NCBI GenBank assembly: GCA_900315075.1
Contig: OMXV01000028.1
Coordinates: 1-59,078, forward strand
Length of the DNA stretch: 59,078 nt
Reading direction: 5' to 3'
From: an uncultured Prevotellaceae bacterium
GTDB taxonomy: Bacteria > Bacteroidota > Bacteroidia > Bacteroidales > Bacteroidaceae
Made by a program: the position numbers and the translations under genes. Of this stretch, positions 48,101 through 53,787 are shown one piece after another. The notes under the pieces are model-generated. The model was not told the DNA's origin. It worked only from the letters and a program-made list of their open reading frames with translations, and made no database searches. Position 1 is the stretch's first letter, and each line of letters begins with the position of its first letter.

Positions 48101-49367
48101 GGATGCTACGGTTGTCAATCCAGGCTTTGGGCACATTCACCACCATGTATTTGTAATAGCTGTTGGCACTGACATTGGCGTCGGTGTAGCCCTGTGCCTG
48201 AGTGGAGCCGATGGCATCGAGCGAGGCACGGCGGTTCCAGCTTTGGCCAGAGAGTGGTTCGCCGTTCTTGTCGGTCTCCATCCTATATATATAAGGTATC
48301 GACTCTTCGATATAGTTTTCTTCGCCGGTGGGGAAGGCATTCCACGAGAGGTCGGCCTTATTGTCAAACTGCAGATACTCGGCAGAGAGGCCAAATGGAA
48401 CGGGAACAGAAGGGAATATGTTTTTGCGGGAGTATGTGCGGTAGTACAGGTAGAAGGACTTGTCATTCTCGCATTTCAATTGGTCAATCACTTCCATGCT
48501 TAAGTCAAGTTTCTTGAAATTACCCACACTCTCAGGGATGGTTATCTCGTAGGTCTTCGACTTGCTGGTCTGGCATTCAAGGATTTCCTCCGACTTCTTG
48601 ATGCTTCCATCCTGCAAGGTATAGGTGAAATAGAGGTGATAGAGACCCTCATGCCAACGGTTGGCCTTCAGTTTTGATGGTATGTCGTCGGGCATGGGAG
48701 GCACAGTGAACTTGATTTTGTCGATACCTTCACGCGCGTAGGAGAAGTCGCCTGTTGAGATGCTCCCAAGGCCCATCCTGTCGGAGCAATAGGCACCGCC
48801 CATGCTCATGTTGTGAGATGAACCCTTGTTGTGCTTGTATTCATAGTAGAAGTACCACTTCTTGCCGGCCATCTCCGGACCGTAGTAGAAGTCGATTTTC
48901 ACAGTGGGGTAGAGGTTGTCCTTGCCTTTGTACATGATGTAGCGCACATTGCTGGCACGGTCTGACCATTCGGTGCCTTTCGAGGGACCAATCTCTTTCT
49001 CCACACCAGTGGATGTGTTGGTGAGCCAGGCACGTGAGCCAGGCATCTTGGTCTGGGCGTAAAACTCCCAGTTCTCACTGTCGTCATCGTGGTGGTCGGT
49101 TTCCACGTCCATGATGTGATAGACTGTGCCCTTACGGCCATTCTCGCTGTAGGCTCGTACGGAGCCCCACTCACACCAGGTGTCGGTGGATTTTCCGTCG
49201 GCAATCAATATCTCCAGGGTGACGTGGTCGGTGTGCTCCGTCACCTTGTAGTATTGGTCATCTTTCAAGCGGTCGGCGTAGGCCACCTGAGCCACGCACG
49301 TCAGCAGGGTCACCCACAGCCACAACCATGGCCGGGGCGATGATGTAGAATGTAGTGTTTGCTTCAT
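39156..49367 (-). CDS. Giant multidomain surface protein C (paralogue of A and B)
   Basis: This 3403-aa protein has a signal peptide ending near VAYADR and the same domain order as A and B: unknown N-terminal domain, three Fn3-like domains, LamG ending at LYWPMDEG near 1040, regulatory-like domain (PSKGIHVFSPVSRNGF), a middle region with RRPPGST and IGRSTNLLFGKG, two LamG domains (about 2330-2500 and 2545-2720), Ig-like domain (MPRWLKVSEPIG), two G-x-C-R-G beta domains and a GVYIHRGQKVTV tail. It is the most divergent of the three. It has its own promoter and terminator, so it can be expressed separately from A and B. Likely a surface adhesin or glycan-binding protein. Confidence 0.82.
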   Translation of the reverse strand: MKQTLHSTSSPRPWLWLWVTLLTCVAQVAYADRLKDDQYYKVTEHTDHVTLEILIADGKSTDTWCEWGSVRAYSENGRKGTVYHIMDVETDHHDDDSENWEFYAQTKMPGSRAWLTNTSTGVEKEIGPSKGTEWSDRASNVRYIMYKGKDNLYPTVKIDFYYGPEMAGKKWYFYYEYKHNKGSSHNMSMGGAYCSDRMGLGSISTGDFSYAREGIDKIKFTVPPMPDDIPSKLKANRWHEGLYHLYFTYTLQDGSIKKSEEILECQTSKSKTYEITIPESVGNFKKLDLSMEVIDQLKCENDKSFYLYYRTYSRKNIFPSVPVPFGLSAEYLQFDNKADLSWNAFPTGEENYIEESIPYIYRMETDKNGEPLSGQSWNRRASLDAIGSTQAQGYTDANVSANSYYKYMVVNVPKAWIDNRSIQNSDLNSPTEKLLNQLGYTVSDVMSSAPELSIYNLRQDTTVTDKVRFLWDYSRVPVNAKNVSFQVMRREKGKSEWINYGSVTGPSNPTASDVISFTDNTVPNIRSTYQYKVILAINNGTNTFESDVLTAGLLSGTIVRTVSATKGTHENVVRVSWTVKHVGTDNTNYEVFRRYAGTTDEYLKVHSVSGHSDSYTYEDNTVQPGYYYEYKVDAYSGDKESSADNTYQNTLTDVGFCQARGVISGKVSFGSGNAVDNVRLSLRSNASDDGNVIRGYSQRVDGVSTGIKWDADSAETAAILGSDKDYTLQLFVRPDDNLANGTVIGEIPHFGRLLLGNKKEGGYQLLAEKYTEATNSENQFTEYWDIQCVFQDNTSKDNNEPSYYNEELGTWMYNTDAEFYGKCDDLSDNKGYKKIYNGWFQLSPRYIWFAVYGKVVPISGQVHRSHYTWQGKVYDTGLTLPANSYSQISLQNDGQKYTVSVNDQSKALPEAASSSKSHSLTDGNMELLSDDFYFYGENCLYKVTGCTNETMLQGHESVYTTVFGEWFPDMSVAVTKTVEAPCSFAMGGGIQIAEEEAFKGNVTEVRVWDHILTQKERDSYTDRVLNGHETGLKLYWPMDEGIDHLVFDASYTNDLPNGRHATVGNNITSSTTIPTDAQLSRYGVTNEQGEFTIRGIPFVGSGTTYTIVPSKGIHVFSPVSRNGFIGNGSLALNNYDFTDQSAFPVRGKVTYLNTNIPADSIQFKIDGALVQAKDSYVMTDANGEYEISVPIGKHLIEAWKDGHRLTSFPLDGTTYDFKQDEIVNFFDSTLVNVTGRINGGFTDQDEPVGFGRSINRLGKAVVKLSLGKESQCSFNYIVNDRGEGSFGTTNLPVESATDKIQSTAYRAGGSHDDTNYIYITTDENTGEFSAMLPPLRYKVESINFVGGKDYDNEPVFAQNLPFIDATNTVEKAMQTDSLTVDGIKMEYTYTAKMNRQLRKEPTITVEQVGMKNGAFGEEKIALSNIGATDSVAAITFTDTGYQYNFGHPLFVQEGVYEYDIAVSEDYVNLDTRETFHEIPKDAMVTIINDASALTTVIAEKAIINGEEAQIGEAYDTPSINVIPDENGHVSYQFVGGWPNLAKGNLRNMSIGVKVDGRTTMWQAPDSESNALDMILLGAITSGTNFMTQGPDDVDMILRRPPGSTSEAVYINEKVNGYTKTDVNIKNGHGHGGGANVVPSPVIKTQWGEVAPITGITLLFENKVKIVLESQHTGEYKWWDTENFEDEYTYTVTNEIHGTTEGIQNNGDTYIGRSTNLLFGKGWNLGIYKQSDGTYKIESQEGITLSESFGTYFAYPQEYIEETLIPNWEAIIRSRLEHVDGNHWEDGNHETVPGVVKYYTKYKEGDPEWGRTNGDSHWTKAQFDEAKGCPSYIMVDGTNEHPDDEVEFAINQIKNWRHIIEINEQDKVEAFEDKSCFIDNYSIANGTSISQTVTTETRHLNSYESNYEYAYNTENKIGALFNEMGAYGIITGTIFHGNSSKKDTTTIAKTSVAWTLSDADPRTALSVDVFKSKNGYGPIFRTRGGQTANPYEDATFTKYYNEGTKLDEATMRVELPQLKVVGQSQVSNVPTGGEAKFDLELFNRSETNSNCTYILEAIESSNAQGAVLTIDGAPLSLGKTGRAISMKGGETIHKMLYVSQSDRSITEYKDLMLVLRSEKDESTCSDTLHLSIEFVPASAIIEMSVAHTVLNMDDLRKYKGFQVTLTNFDRQDNNLEGVRVQYRRKGFDSWNLAHQWKVNEADLEQGDSLIRPTDKSLECSVAFPSDGIYELRGQTWGKYGKMDVTYETPIIEVTQDTRGPKVLGMPSHDNGTLTYSTRGNMWVRFNEHLNANALSKSDNFTIEGFLNNVAVKKQYTDVAVQLNGDELRTQSTFTMTDDDLAVGFWFYRQSDGNIVNLGIGEDVLTLFTHDGGKLGLRSGDKEVTQGLDVELPPNQWNYIAMTYKRKNTNDPDNRFTMLFANAEADRPTYMAENIAAPDLNGNVRIGVGGDGMKGMIHELTLWNIDKSAQELYETRNEKKANYTPGLIGYWRMNEGHGTLLTDNVRSRHIQMPTESWYINNRNLAAHINGIPLKLDNSTFSPRQSDNYAMEMWFRADKEESNQNAKLLSILNAFSIGFSEGKLVLEKSTRSVDNDNVETKTVETTIVLSDSSYIDNNWHHFALNVHRGTSAIAYIDGQAVKTIAESTIPGLSAHYIYVGGEQTLVGADGSNLGGSTNNFIGDVDEIRLWGTALTGSLIEERRYERMEDGNYSLYGYFPMESIGRDKSGNVQTEFSTDNFGYRESQMKMEGTVTKSENAPALLPGSSRMRLDDKQFDFTVADDIIYFNFPEDVLPLMDGNEFVIKVENIKDEHNNTSEAVEWKFNCDFALFSVYAQEENEKLWSETATFPLMIYNNASSLPTTYEVSGMPRWLKVSEPIGTITDYADLECTILPSVPVGRYTDYIYVTDRLGISRSQRIHLTVKGDEPNWAVNPDLYESNMTLTGQIYVGDKISQNTDSKIAAFDFEGNCRGVAQPHYVNTRDAYYFDMIIYGASATEISNGQRPMYFQLYDASSGITYPVVDLLMPDGILVYELTYSPDAYYGSYDKPVICTATDNIAESSTLPRGWTWMSLYVEPYSTDINNVLAMTKNERKKYQNIKSKTAIATPDVGFTSFIGTLQELTPGNMYKVQVSASTNLNIYGTIIDVEKATQTIYPGFNWIGSLSNTVLSLEDAFADLQPKKDDMVKTRTAMSVYNGQGIWEGTLKSIVPGVGYIYLSQDALTKTFHYPKYDYGGNAYAQQISFFEDGEDMEDNLYYQPVDDHRFPDNMNIIAVVQLDGESLDDAEVGAFANGECRGAVKCIDGYYFLTIMGSSVDDVDTPFELRVYHGGNDYVITDLRFISDAVYGTLEEPYVIDLNSTGIRDVNFDDDDTEWYTLEGFKIGRRPTKSGVYIHRGQKVTVRSMRK

Positions 49368-49461
49368 TATGATTTAATTTATTGTGTTATTTTTCGTATA
49401 ATAAGGTAGGTCGTAATTATCCGATTAGATACAGTTTGGTAATTTCATCATCAATAATTTG

Positions 49462-49492
49462 CAAAAATACACAATATTTTTTTATTTCACAA
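49462..49492 (-). promoter_or_regulatory. Promoter of giant gene C
   Basis: The minus strand has TATTTTTG at 49469-49462 with TTG 20 bp upstream. The predicted leader is about 90 nt. The region is AT-rich and also faces the divergent TMEM43-like gene. Confidence 0.6.
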
Positions 49493-49596
49493 TATTTTTA
49501 ACTATTTCTGCAAAAAAAACGCAAAATATGTAGGTGCACAAAATTAGACAAAAATATTTTATCGAAAGAAAACGTCCTTAATCCATCAAAAATGAT

Positions 49597-49604
49597 TACT
49601 TTTG
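49597..49604 (+). promoter_or_regulatory. Promoter -7 box of TMEM43-like gene
   Basis: TACTTTTG matches TAnnTTTG, 48 bp upstream of the start codon. No clear -33 element is visible. Confidence 0.5.
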
Positions 49605-49651
49605 CATGCGGAAATGAATTTTTAATAATATTTTATATTTTTTAGACAATT

Positions 49652-50905
49652 ATGGCTTATCAAGAGAAAAGAACTGTGGGCTATGGCTCACGTGTGGGAA
49701 GTTCGTTCAAGGCTATCGGCGGAGGCTTCCTGCTGTTTTTCGCTGCCACGGCATTGCTATGGTGGAACGAGGGACGTTTTGTAAAACAAGACAAAATGCT
49801 CAACGAGGCTGAAGGTGTAACAGAGGAACTCGCCACCATCAACCGTATCGACCCGGAAATGGACGGACATCTGGTTTATGCCACCGGTATGACCACTACT
49901 GAGGACTCACTGATTGATAGCAAGTTTGATGTAGGTGTGAAAGCAGTCAAACTAAAGCGTACCGTGGAATACTATCAGGAGCAGGAACATGCCCAAGAGG
50001 AGCATAAAGACAAATTCGGCGGAAAAGAGGAAATCACCACGACCTATACCTACAAAAAGGGATGGACTTCATCACCTGTGGAAGGAGAGTTCCACGACCC
50101 CGCCCATAAGAATAAGAATTTCGTGCTTACCACGGCTGAAGAAGAAGACTGGCAGGCAGAGAAGGTGATGTTTGGCGCCTTCCAACTGAATGACTACCAG
50201 ATTGGCTCTATCCATGGCGATGTGCCTGTAGAACTTCAAATCGACTCGGCACGTCTCGTGGCAATGAACAAAGATGCACAGCAAGTGATGCAACGTCAGG
50301 TAAGTGGCAACTGCGACAGCTTGAAACTGGTACATGTCAGCGAAAATCAGATTTATTACGGCGTCTCGCCATCAAGTCCTGCCATTGGCGATGTACGTAT
50401 CACTTGGACGAAGGTAATGCCTGGCAAAGTATCGATAATCGCACGTCAGAAAGGCAACACATTTACTAGTTTCAAGGCTAAGAACGGCAAAACCTTCCAG
50501 ACACTTGTCATGGGCACAAAAGCCGCTGATGAAATCTATGAAGGCGCCCACTCGGCAAACAATACATTCAAGTGGATTTTACGATTCATAGGGTGCATGC
50601 TGGTTATTGGTGGACTGAAGATGATCTTCGGGTTCCTCGAAACTATCCTCAAAGTGGTACCTTTCCTTGCAAATATATTGGGATGGGGCGTTGGTGTCGT
50701 ATGTACAGTGGTTGGTGTGGTATGGAGTCTCATCATCATCGCATTGGCTTGGCTTTTCTATCGCCCAGTTATCGGTATCATCCTGCTGGCCATTGCGGGC
50801 TTCCTCGTCTGGGTATTCGCCTTTAGAGGAAAAGAAAAACTCAAGGAATTGGCCAACCGTGGCAGAACAAAAGCTCCTGAGACAATCCCGACAAACAACG
50901 GGTGA
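49652..50905 (+). CDS. TMEM43 family membrane protein
   Basis: This 417-aa protein has an N-terminal membrane segment (about 25-42, followed by WWNEGR) and three or four membrane segments after residue 305. A large hydrophilic domain lies between them. The layout and the early FFAATALLWWNEGRFV block match the TMEM43 family (PF07787), known from human nuclear-envelope LUMA and from scattered bacteria. Bacterial members have no established function; a membrane-organising role is only a guess. It is a single gene divergent from giant gene C and ends at a large palindrome. Confidence 0.82.
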   Translation: MAYQEKRTVGYGSRVGSSFKAIGGGFLLFFAATALLWWNEGRFVKQDKMLNEAEGVTEELATINRIDPEMDGHLVYATGMTTTEDSLIDSKFDVGVKAVKLKRTVEYYQEQEHAQEEHKDKFGGKEEITTTYTYKKGWTSSPVEGEFHDPAHKNKNFVLTTAEEEDWQAEKVMFGAFQLNDYQIGSIHGDVPVELQIDSARLVAMNKDAQQVMQRQVSGNCDSLKLVHVSENQIYYGVSPSSPAIGDVRITWTKVMPGKVSIIARQKGNTFTSFKAKNGKTFQTLVMGTKAADEIYEGAHSANNTFKWILRFIGCMLVIGGLKMIFGFLETILKVVPFLANILGWGVGVVCTVVGVVWSLIIIALAWLFYRPVIGIILLAIAGFLVWVFAFRGKEKLKELANRGRTKAPETIPTNNG

Positions 50906-50923
50906 GTTTTATAGATAAAACAG

Positions 50924-50968
50924 AGACGCAGAGACACAGAGGTATGATACCCCTGTGTCTCTGCGTCT
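50924..50968. terminator. 45-nt near-perfect palindrome, bidirectional terminator candidate
   Basis: A 15-bp stem (GACGCAGAGACACAG and its complement) extends inward with one mismatch to a centre at 50946. It lies between convergent genes, about 20 bp past the TMEM43-like stop, so it could end transcription from both sides. No long T tract follows. Confidence 0.6.
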
Positions 50969-50998
50969 TCGCACCGGTGGCGAGCATAATCACATCGC

Positions 50999-51217
50999 CT
51001 ACCTTGAAGTTGTGGCGGTCTTCTGGGCACCGGTAGCACGGCTGTCACCATAACCCTCAATCACGTTGATGAGTTCTTCCGTCACCCCCTCCACTGCGGT
51101 TGCAACTTGTTCCTCTGTCGTGACAGTCTTAGCCAGCATAACGGCTATCCTGTCAAGAATGTCTACGCTGACCCCCGAAAACTTGGCTTTCAACGTTGCT
51201 AAAATTCTGTCCTTCAT
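50999..51217 (-). CDS. Short helical protein, possible truncated phage-type protein (72 aa)
   Basis: The 72-aa sequence starts MKDRILATLKAKFSGVSVD and contains LAKTVTTEEQVATAVEGV, mainly helical. From memory it resembles the N-terminus of longer phage structural or scaffold-like proteins of Bacteroidetes; the end (GYGDSRATGAQKTATTSR) looks cut short. A TATTTTTG -7 box at 51246-51239 precedes it. It may be a remnant of an older phage-related insertion or a small stand-alone gene. No function can be assigned. Confidence 0.45.
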   Translation of the reverse strand: MKDRILATLKAKFSGVSVDILDRIAVMLAKTVTTEEQVATAVEGVTEELINVIEGYGDSRATGAQKTATTSR

Positions 51218-51337
51218 GTGTTCACTAATTAGTCGCTACAAAAATATAGGGAACTATATACCTGTTGTCCCCGAATATCCTTTTAGTATAAATATACACT
51301 TGTAAAAATAGTTCAAAAAAGGATATGATGAATGCTT

Positions 51338-51733
51338 TTAATCATCATGTATCTGTTCCCATTGCAGCATTGCATTTTCTCTATTGGATAGTTTTGGCTG
51401 TGCAAAACATTTTGAAGAAAGCCATTTCTCTACATTTGCTTGCATATACTCAAAAATGCTGTTTTCCTTGCCTCTTGTTTTGATTTCCAATAATGAGCCA
51501 TCTTCTATACAAAAACTTGCGTTCCATCCATCACATAATATATGGAAATGGGGTGGGGTGTGGTCATTGCTCCATATTTTAAGTTCCCATTTATTATATG
51601 GAAACAAACAGTTACCTGTTTCTTTTTTGTTGATTCTTGCCATTTCATTCAATGGCTCTCCGTTGGTATTAAATCTTTCATTCAATACCATAGCAACAGT
51701 TTCATGGATGATTCTGTCTATTTTATTCTCCAT
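51338..51733 (-). CDS. DUF4160-like protein (131 aa)
   Basis: The centre reads ELKIWSNDHTPPHFHI, close to the DHxPPHFH signature of DUF4160, followed by FCIEDGSLLEI. DUF4160 proteins often sit in toxin-antitoxin-like pairs with DUF2442, but no partner is visible here. The N-terminus (MENKIDRIIHETVAMVL) is an extra helix. It has its own strong promoter. No signal peptide or membrane segment is present, so it is probably cytoplasmic. Function unknown. Confidence 0.6.
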   Translation of the reverse strand: MENKIDRIIHETVAMVLNERFNTNGEPLNEMARINKKETGNCLFPYNKWELKIWSNDHTPPHFHILCDGWNASFCIEDGSLLEIKTRGKENSIFEYMQANVEKWLSSKCFAQPKLSNRENAMLQWEQIHDD

Positions 51734-51786
51734 AATATAACATTATTTTCTTAAACATTATTTACTATAAATATCACTCACTTTTG

Positions 51787-51818
51787 CAAATATAATTCCC
51801 CAAATCCTTATTTCCAAA
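51787..51818 (-). promoter_or_regulatory. Promoter of DUF4160-like gene
   Basis: The minus strand has TATATTTG at 51794-51787 and TTTG with a 20-bp spacer upstream. The leader is about 47 nt. Confidence 0.65.
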
Positions 51819-51867
51819 CAATTATACATACTTTTTCAAAATTGCTTGATGTTTATATATAAGAATA

Positions 51868-51884
51868 ACTGAAGTTTCGCAAGT
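51868..51884. repeat. 17-bp direct repeat, left copy
   Basis: ACTGAAGTTTCGCAAGT occurs here and again at 52158-52174, with partly matching TATATAA sequence just upstream of each. The two copies flank the REP-like element at 51900-52024. Confidence 0.75.
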
Positions 51885-51899
51885 GCATTTATACTCAGA

Positions 51900-52024
51900 C
51901 GGCCTGTAAGGCCAATGAGCAATCAGCCCAGGGCAACGCCCTGGGTTTATAGTGTAAAAGGGAAAATTCGCCCCAAAGGGGCAAAAGCTTTATAAATATG
52001 ATGACTCTTTTGCCTTACAGGGCG
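51900..52024. repeat. REP-like intergenic element, copy 2
   Basis: It has the same order as copy 1 at 14351-14473: GGCC-TGTAA-GGCC, the CCCAGGGC/GCCCTGGG hairpin (51927-51945), then a long imperfect stem made of CGCCCC...GGGGCAAAAG against CTTTTGCC...GGGCG. Confidence 0.7.
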
Positions 52025-52157
52025 TGCCAACCACCCATCGGTTATGATTACTCATGACAGTGGTTATCTACTTCTGTCAGTATGGTCTTTTTTTGGGGTG
52101 TGATTCGATGCGAATAGCATCGTCTCAAATTCCTAATAATTCACGTATATAAATTCT

Positions 52158-52174
52158 ACTGAAGTTTCGCAAGT
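52158..52174. repeat. 17-bp direct repeat, right copy
   Basis: Identical to 51868-51884, 290 bp away in the same orientation. Confidence 0.75.
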
Positions 52175-52186
52175 CCTCAACTTCTA

Positions 52187-52218
52187 GGTTATGAGGTCTT
52201 TAGGTTATGAGGTTATGA
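52187..52218. repeat. Degenerate 8-bp tandem repeat
   Basis: Units GGTTATGA, GGTCTTTA, GGTTATGA and GGTTATGA run end to end in noncoding DNA. Confidence 0.65.
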
Positions 52219-52301
52219 GGTGAGATTTGTCCAAATATGTCGTTATCCATACATATATCACCTTAAAACCTATGTTGAGTAAATTCTATAATTCTCCAAT
52301 T

Positions 52302-52396
52302 CGTGATAAAAGAAAAGTGGTTCTACGACAAATCTCGTGATAAAAGAAAAGTGGTTCTACAACAAATCTCGTGATAAAAACAAGTGGGTCTGCTAC
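52302..52396. repeat. 34-bp tandem repeat, 2.8 copies
   Basis: A 34-bp unit starting CGTGATAAAAGAAAAGTGG is present at 52302-52335 and 52336-52369 with one difference, and a partial diverged copy follows at 52370-52396. It lies just past the stop of the Sel1-repeat gene half. Confidence 0.85.
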
Positions 52397-52406
52397 TGTT
52401 GGTCCG

Positions 52407-53384
52407 CTATTCATTCAACTTCTCCAATTCGTCCTGAGCTTCCAGGTCGCCTTGGTCGGCTGCTTTTTGAAACCATTCCTTAGCTTGGGCAAGGTCTTCC
52501 TCCACTCCCCATCCGTATTCGTAGCAATAGCCTAAAAGGGTTTGTGCTTCAGCGTAGTCTTGGTTAACTGCTTTCCTAATCCATCGCACAGCCTCATCGT
52601 TGTCTTCTTCCACACCTGTCCCGTATAAGTAGCAGCTTCCTAAATGTGCCTGGCCATAAGCATTCCCTTGATCGGCAGCTTTCCGATACCATCTTGCAGC
52701 CTCTTCCGGATTCGTTTCCACACCTGTTCCATTCTCATAGCAGTAGCCTAAGTTTCCCTGTGCGATGGCATCACCTTGATTGGCTGCTTTTCTAAACCAT
52801 TTCACAGCTTCTTCCTCATCCTCCTCGACAACTGTGCCGTAGTAGTAGAATCGGCCTATGGCGTTTTGGGCATTTGCCTGGTCCTGATTGGCTGCTTTCT
52901 TGTACCAATAAGCGGCTTCTTCTTCATCTGCTTCGATACCGAAACCATTCTCATAGCACACACCTAAGTCATATTGAGCGTCTGCAATACCATCTTTTGC
53001 ATATTCCAACAACTCATCAGAATATTCTGGGCTTTCAACACAGGTATATTCGTTTCTATCCACCCACTCTGTGTCGTCTTCATCCTCATCATTTTCTGAT
53101 GTTCGATTCGACTTCCCATTCCCTAAGAGGAATACTCCTAAAATAACTGCGAGCAGTAAAACACCGCCAACGGAAGACCAAATGATAATCTTACGCTTCT
53201 TGGCCTTCTTTTTATAATCCCCAAATCGAAACGTTCCGTCCTCAAAAAACGAAACGTTTCTTTTTTTTAGCTTTCTTGTGTAAAATATTTTCTTAATTGG
53301 GCGGACATTTTCGTATTCCGAAGGTATATTTCTAAATAGGGGAAAATATACCTTTTTTTTAGAATAAACATAGGAAACTATCAC
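52407..53384 (-). CDS. Sel1-repeat, membrane-anchored 3' half of an interrupted receptor kinase gene
   Basis: The open frame encodes 325 aa, but only residues 50-325 (from 53237) belong to the original gene. The first 47 or so codons come from the foreign insert, with Glu-Asp (48-49) at the junction. The native part begins GTFRFGDYKKKAKKRK, has a membrane segment (IIIWSSVGGVLLLAVILGVFLLG), an acidic linker and five Sel1-like repeats (A-x-x-x-L-G-x-C-Y-x-x-G-x-G-V). Sel1 repeats are helical pairs for protein binding. The only start in frame is a GTG at 53384 inside the insert, and no promoter is seen before it. Joined to the kinase at 56757-57871 the frame is continuous. As it stands this half is probably not expressed or only weakly so. 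Confidence 0.75.
   Translation of the reverse strand: MIVSYVYSKKKVYFPLFRNIPSEYENVRPIKKIFYTRKLKKRNVSFFEDGTFRFGDYKKKAKKRKIIIWSSVGGVLLLAVILGVFLLGNGKSNRTSENDEDEDDTEWVDRNEYTCVESPEYSDELLEYAKDGIADAQYDLGVCYENGFGIEADEEEAAYWYKKAANQDQANAQNAIGRFYYYGTVVEEDEEEAVKWFRKAANQGDAIAQGNLGYCYENGTGVETNPEEAARWYRKAADQGNAYGQAHLGSCYLYGTGVEEDNDEAVRWIRKAVNQDYAEAQTLLGYCYEYGWGVEEDLAQAKEWFQKAADQGDLEAQDELEKLNE
53239..53244. repeat. Flanking 6-bp direct repeat TCCTCA, left copy
   Basis: TCCTCA here matches 56751-56756 at the other end of the insert. Deleting the insert and one copy restores the kinase-Sel1 reading frame, so this is the likely target-site duplication or crossover core. Confidence 0.75.
53321..53360. repeat. 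Inverted repeat near the left end of the insert
   Basis: AAGGTATATTT (53321-53331) and AAATATACCTT (53344-53354) form a perfect 11-bp stem with a 12-nt loop, followed by a T run on the plus strand. It is either a terminator facing outward transcription from the right or a structural end signal. Confidence 0.65.
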
Positions 53385-53467
53385 TTTTCATGCAAGTTCA
53401 TTTTTCCCTGACACCCCGCCAAATCCCCACGTCCAGACGGTTTCAAGCCCATAAAAGCCAAAAACAA

Positions 53468-53477
53468 GGGGGGGGGG
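53468..53477. repeat. G10 homopolymer
   Basis: Ten consecutive G residues lie in noncoding DNA between the insert's left inverted repeat and its first terminator. Confidence 0.8.
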
Positions 53478-53489
53478 AACACCTATAAA

Positions 53490-53515
53490 AAACACACGGG
53501 GGTACCCGTGTGTTT
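53490..53515 (-). terminator. Rho-independent terminator of the 79-aa gene
   Basis: A perfect 11-bp stem (AAACACACGGG and CCCGTGTGTTT) with a 4-nt loop is followed on the minus strand by a short T run. It begins 5 bp past the stop of the 79-aa gene. Confidence 0.85.
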
Positions 53516-53520
53516 CTGTT

Positions 53521-53760
53521 TTACTGTTTCCGCATTTCGGAACATGCACCTATTAATGTTTCAATTATAAACATACCGTCGGATAAATGGGATGCACTAT
53601 TACCACTTTCTATCAGGTTTCTGCAAACCTCAGCGTAAACCGCAAATAAATTTGTGCAAAACTCTTTAGGGGAGTAGTAGGTAGTGAATAAATCTACGAT
53701 ACCATCAATGTTTAATTTTGCGGCCTCACCCGTCAACACAATTGTTTTTGTTTTTTCCAT
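53521..53760 (-). CDS. 79-aa element protein of unknown function
   Basis: The sequence starts MEKTKTIVLTGEAAKLNIDG and is probably alpha-helical after residue 20 (SPKEFCTNLFAVYAEVCRN). No family is recognised. It has its own promoter, a long structured leader and a strong terminator, which together mark it as a genuine, separately controlled gene. It is divergent from the capsid operon, the place where a regulator or immunity-type gene of a phage or satellite often sits. No DNA-binding motif is evident, so this role is inference from position. Confidence 0.65.
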   Translation of the reverse strand: MEKTKTIVLTGEAAKLNIDGIVDLFTTYYSPKEFCTNLFAVYAEVCRNLIESGNSASHLSDGMFIIETLIGACSEMRKQ

Positions 53761-53787
53761 AACGTTTATTTTAGGATAAATAAAAGG

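Larger units (their letters stand above)
51734..52406. other. 673-bp noncoding region rich in repeats
   Basis: The region contains a promoter, a 17-bp direct repeat in two copies, the second REP-like element, an 8-bp repeat and a 34-bp tandem repeat, listed separately. I see no gene here. Confidence 0.65.

Noticed and set aside
51900-52396. CRISPR array in the repeat-rich gap
   Set aside because: Repeats are directly tandem or isolated pairs, with no regular spacers and no cas genes.
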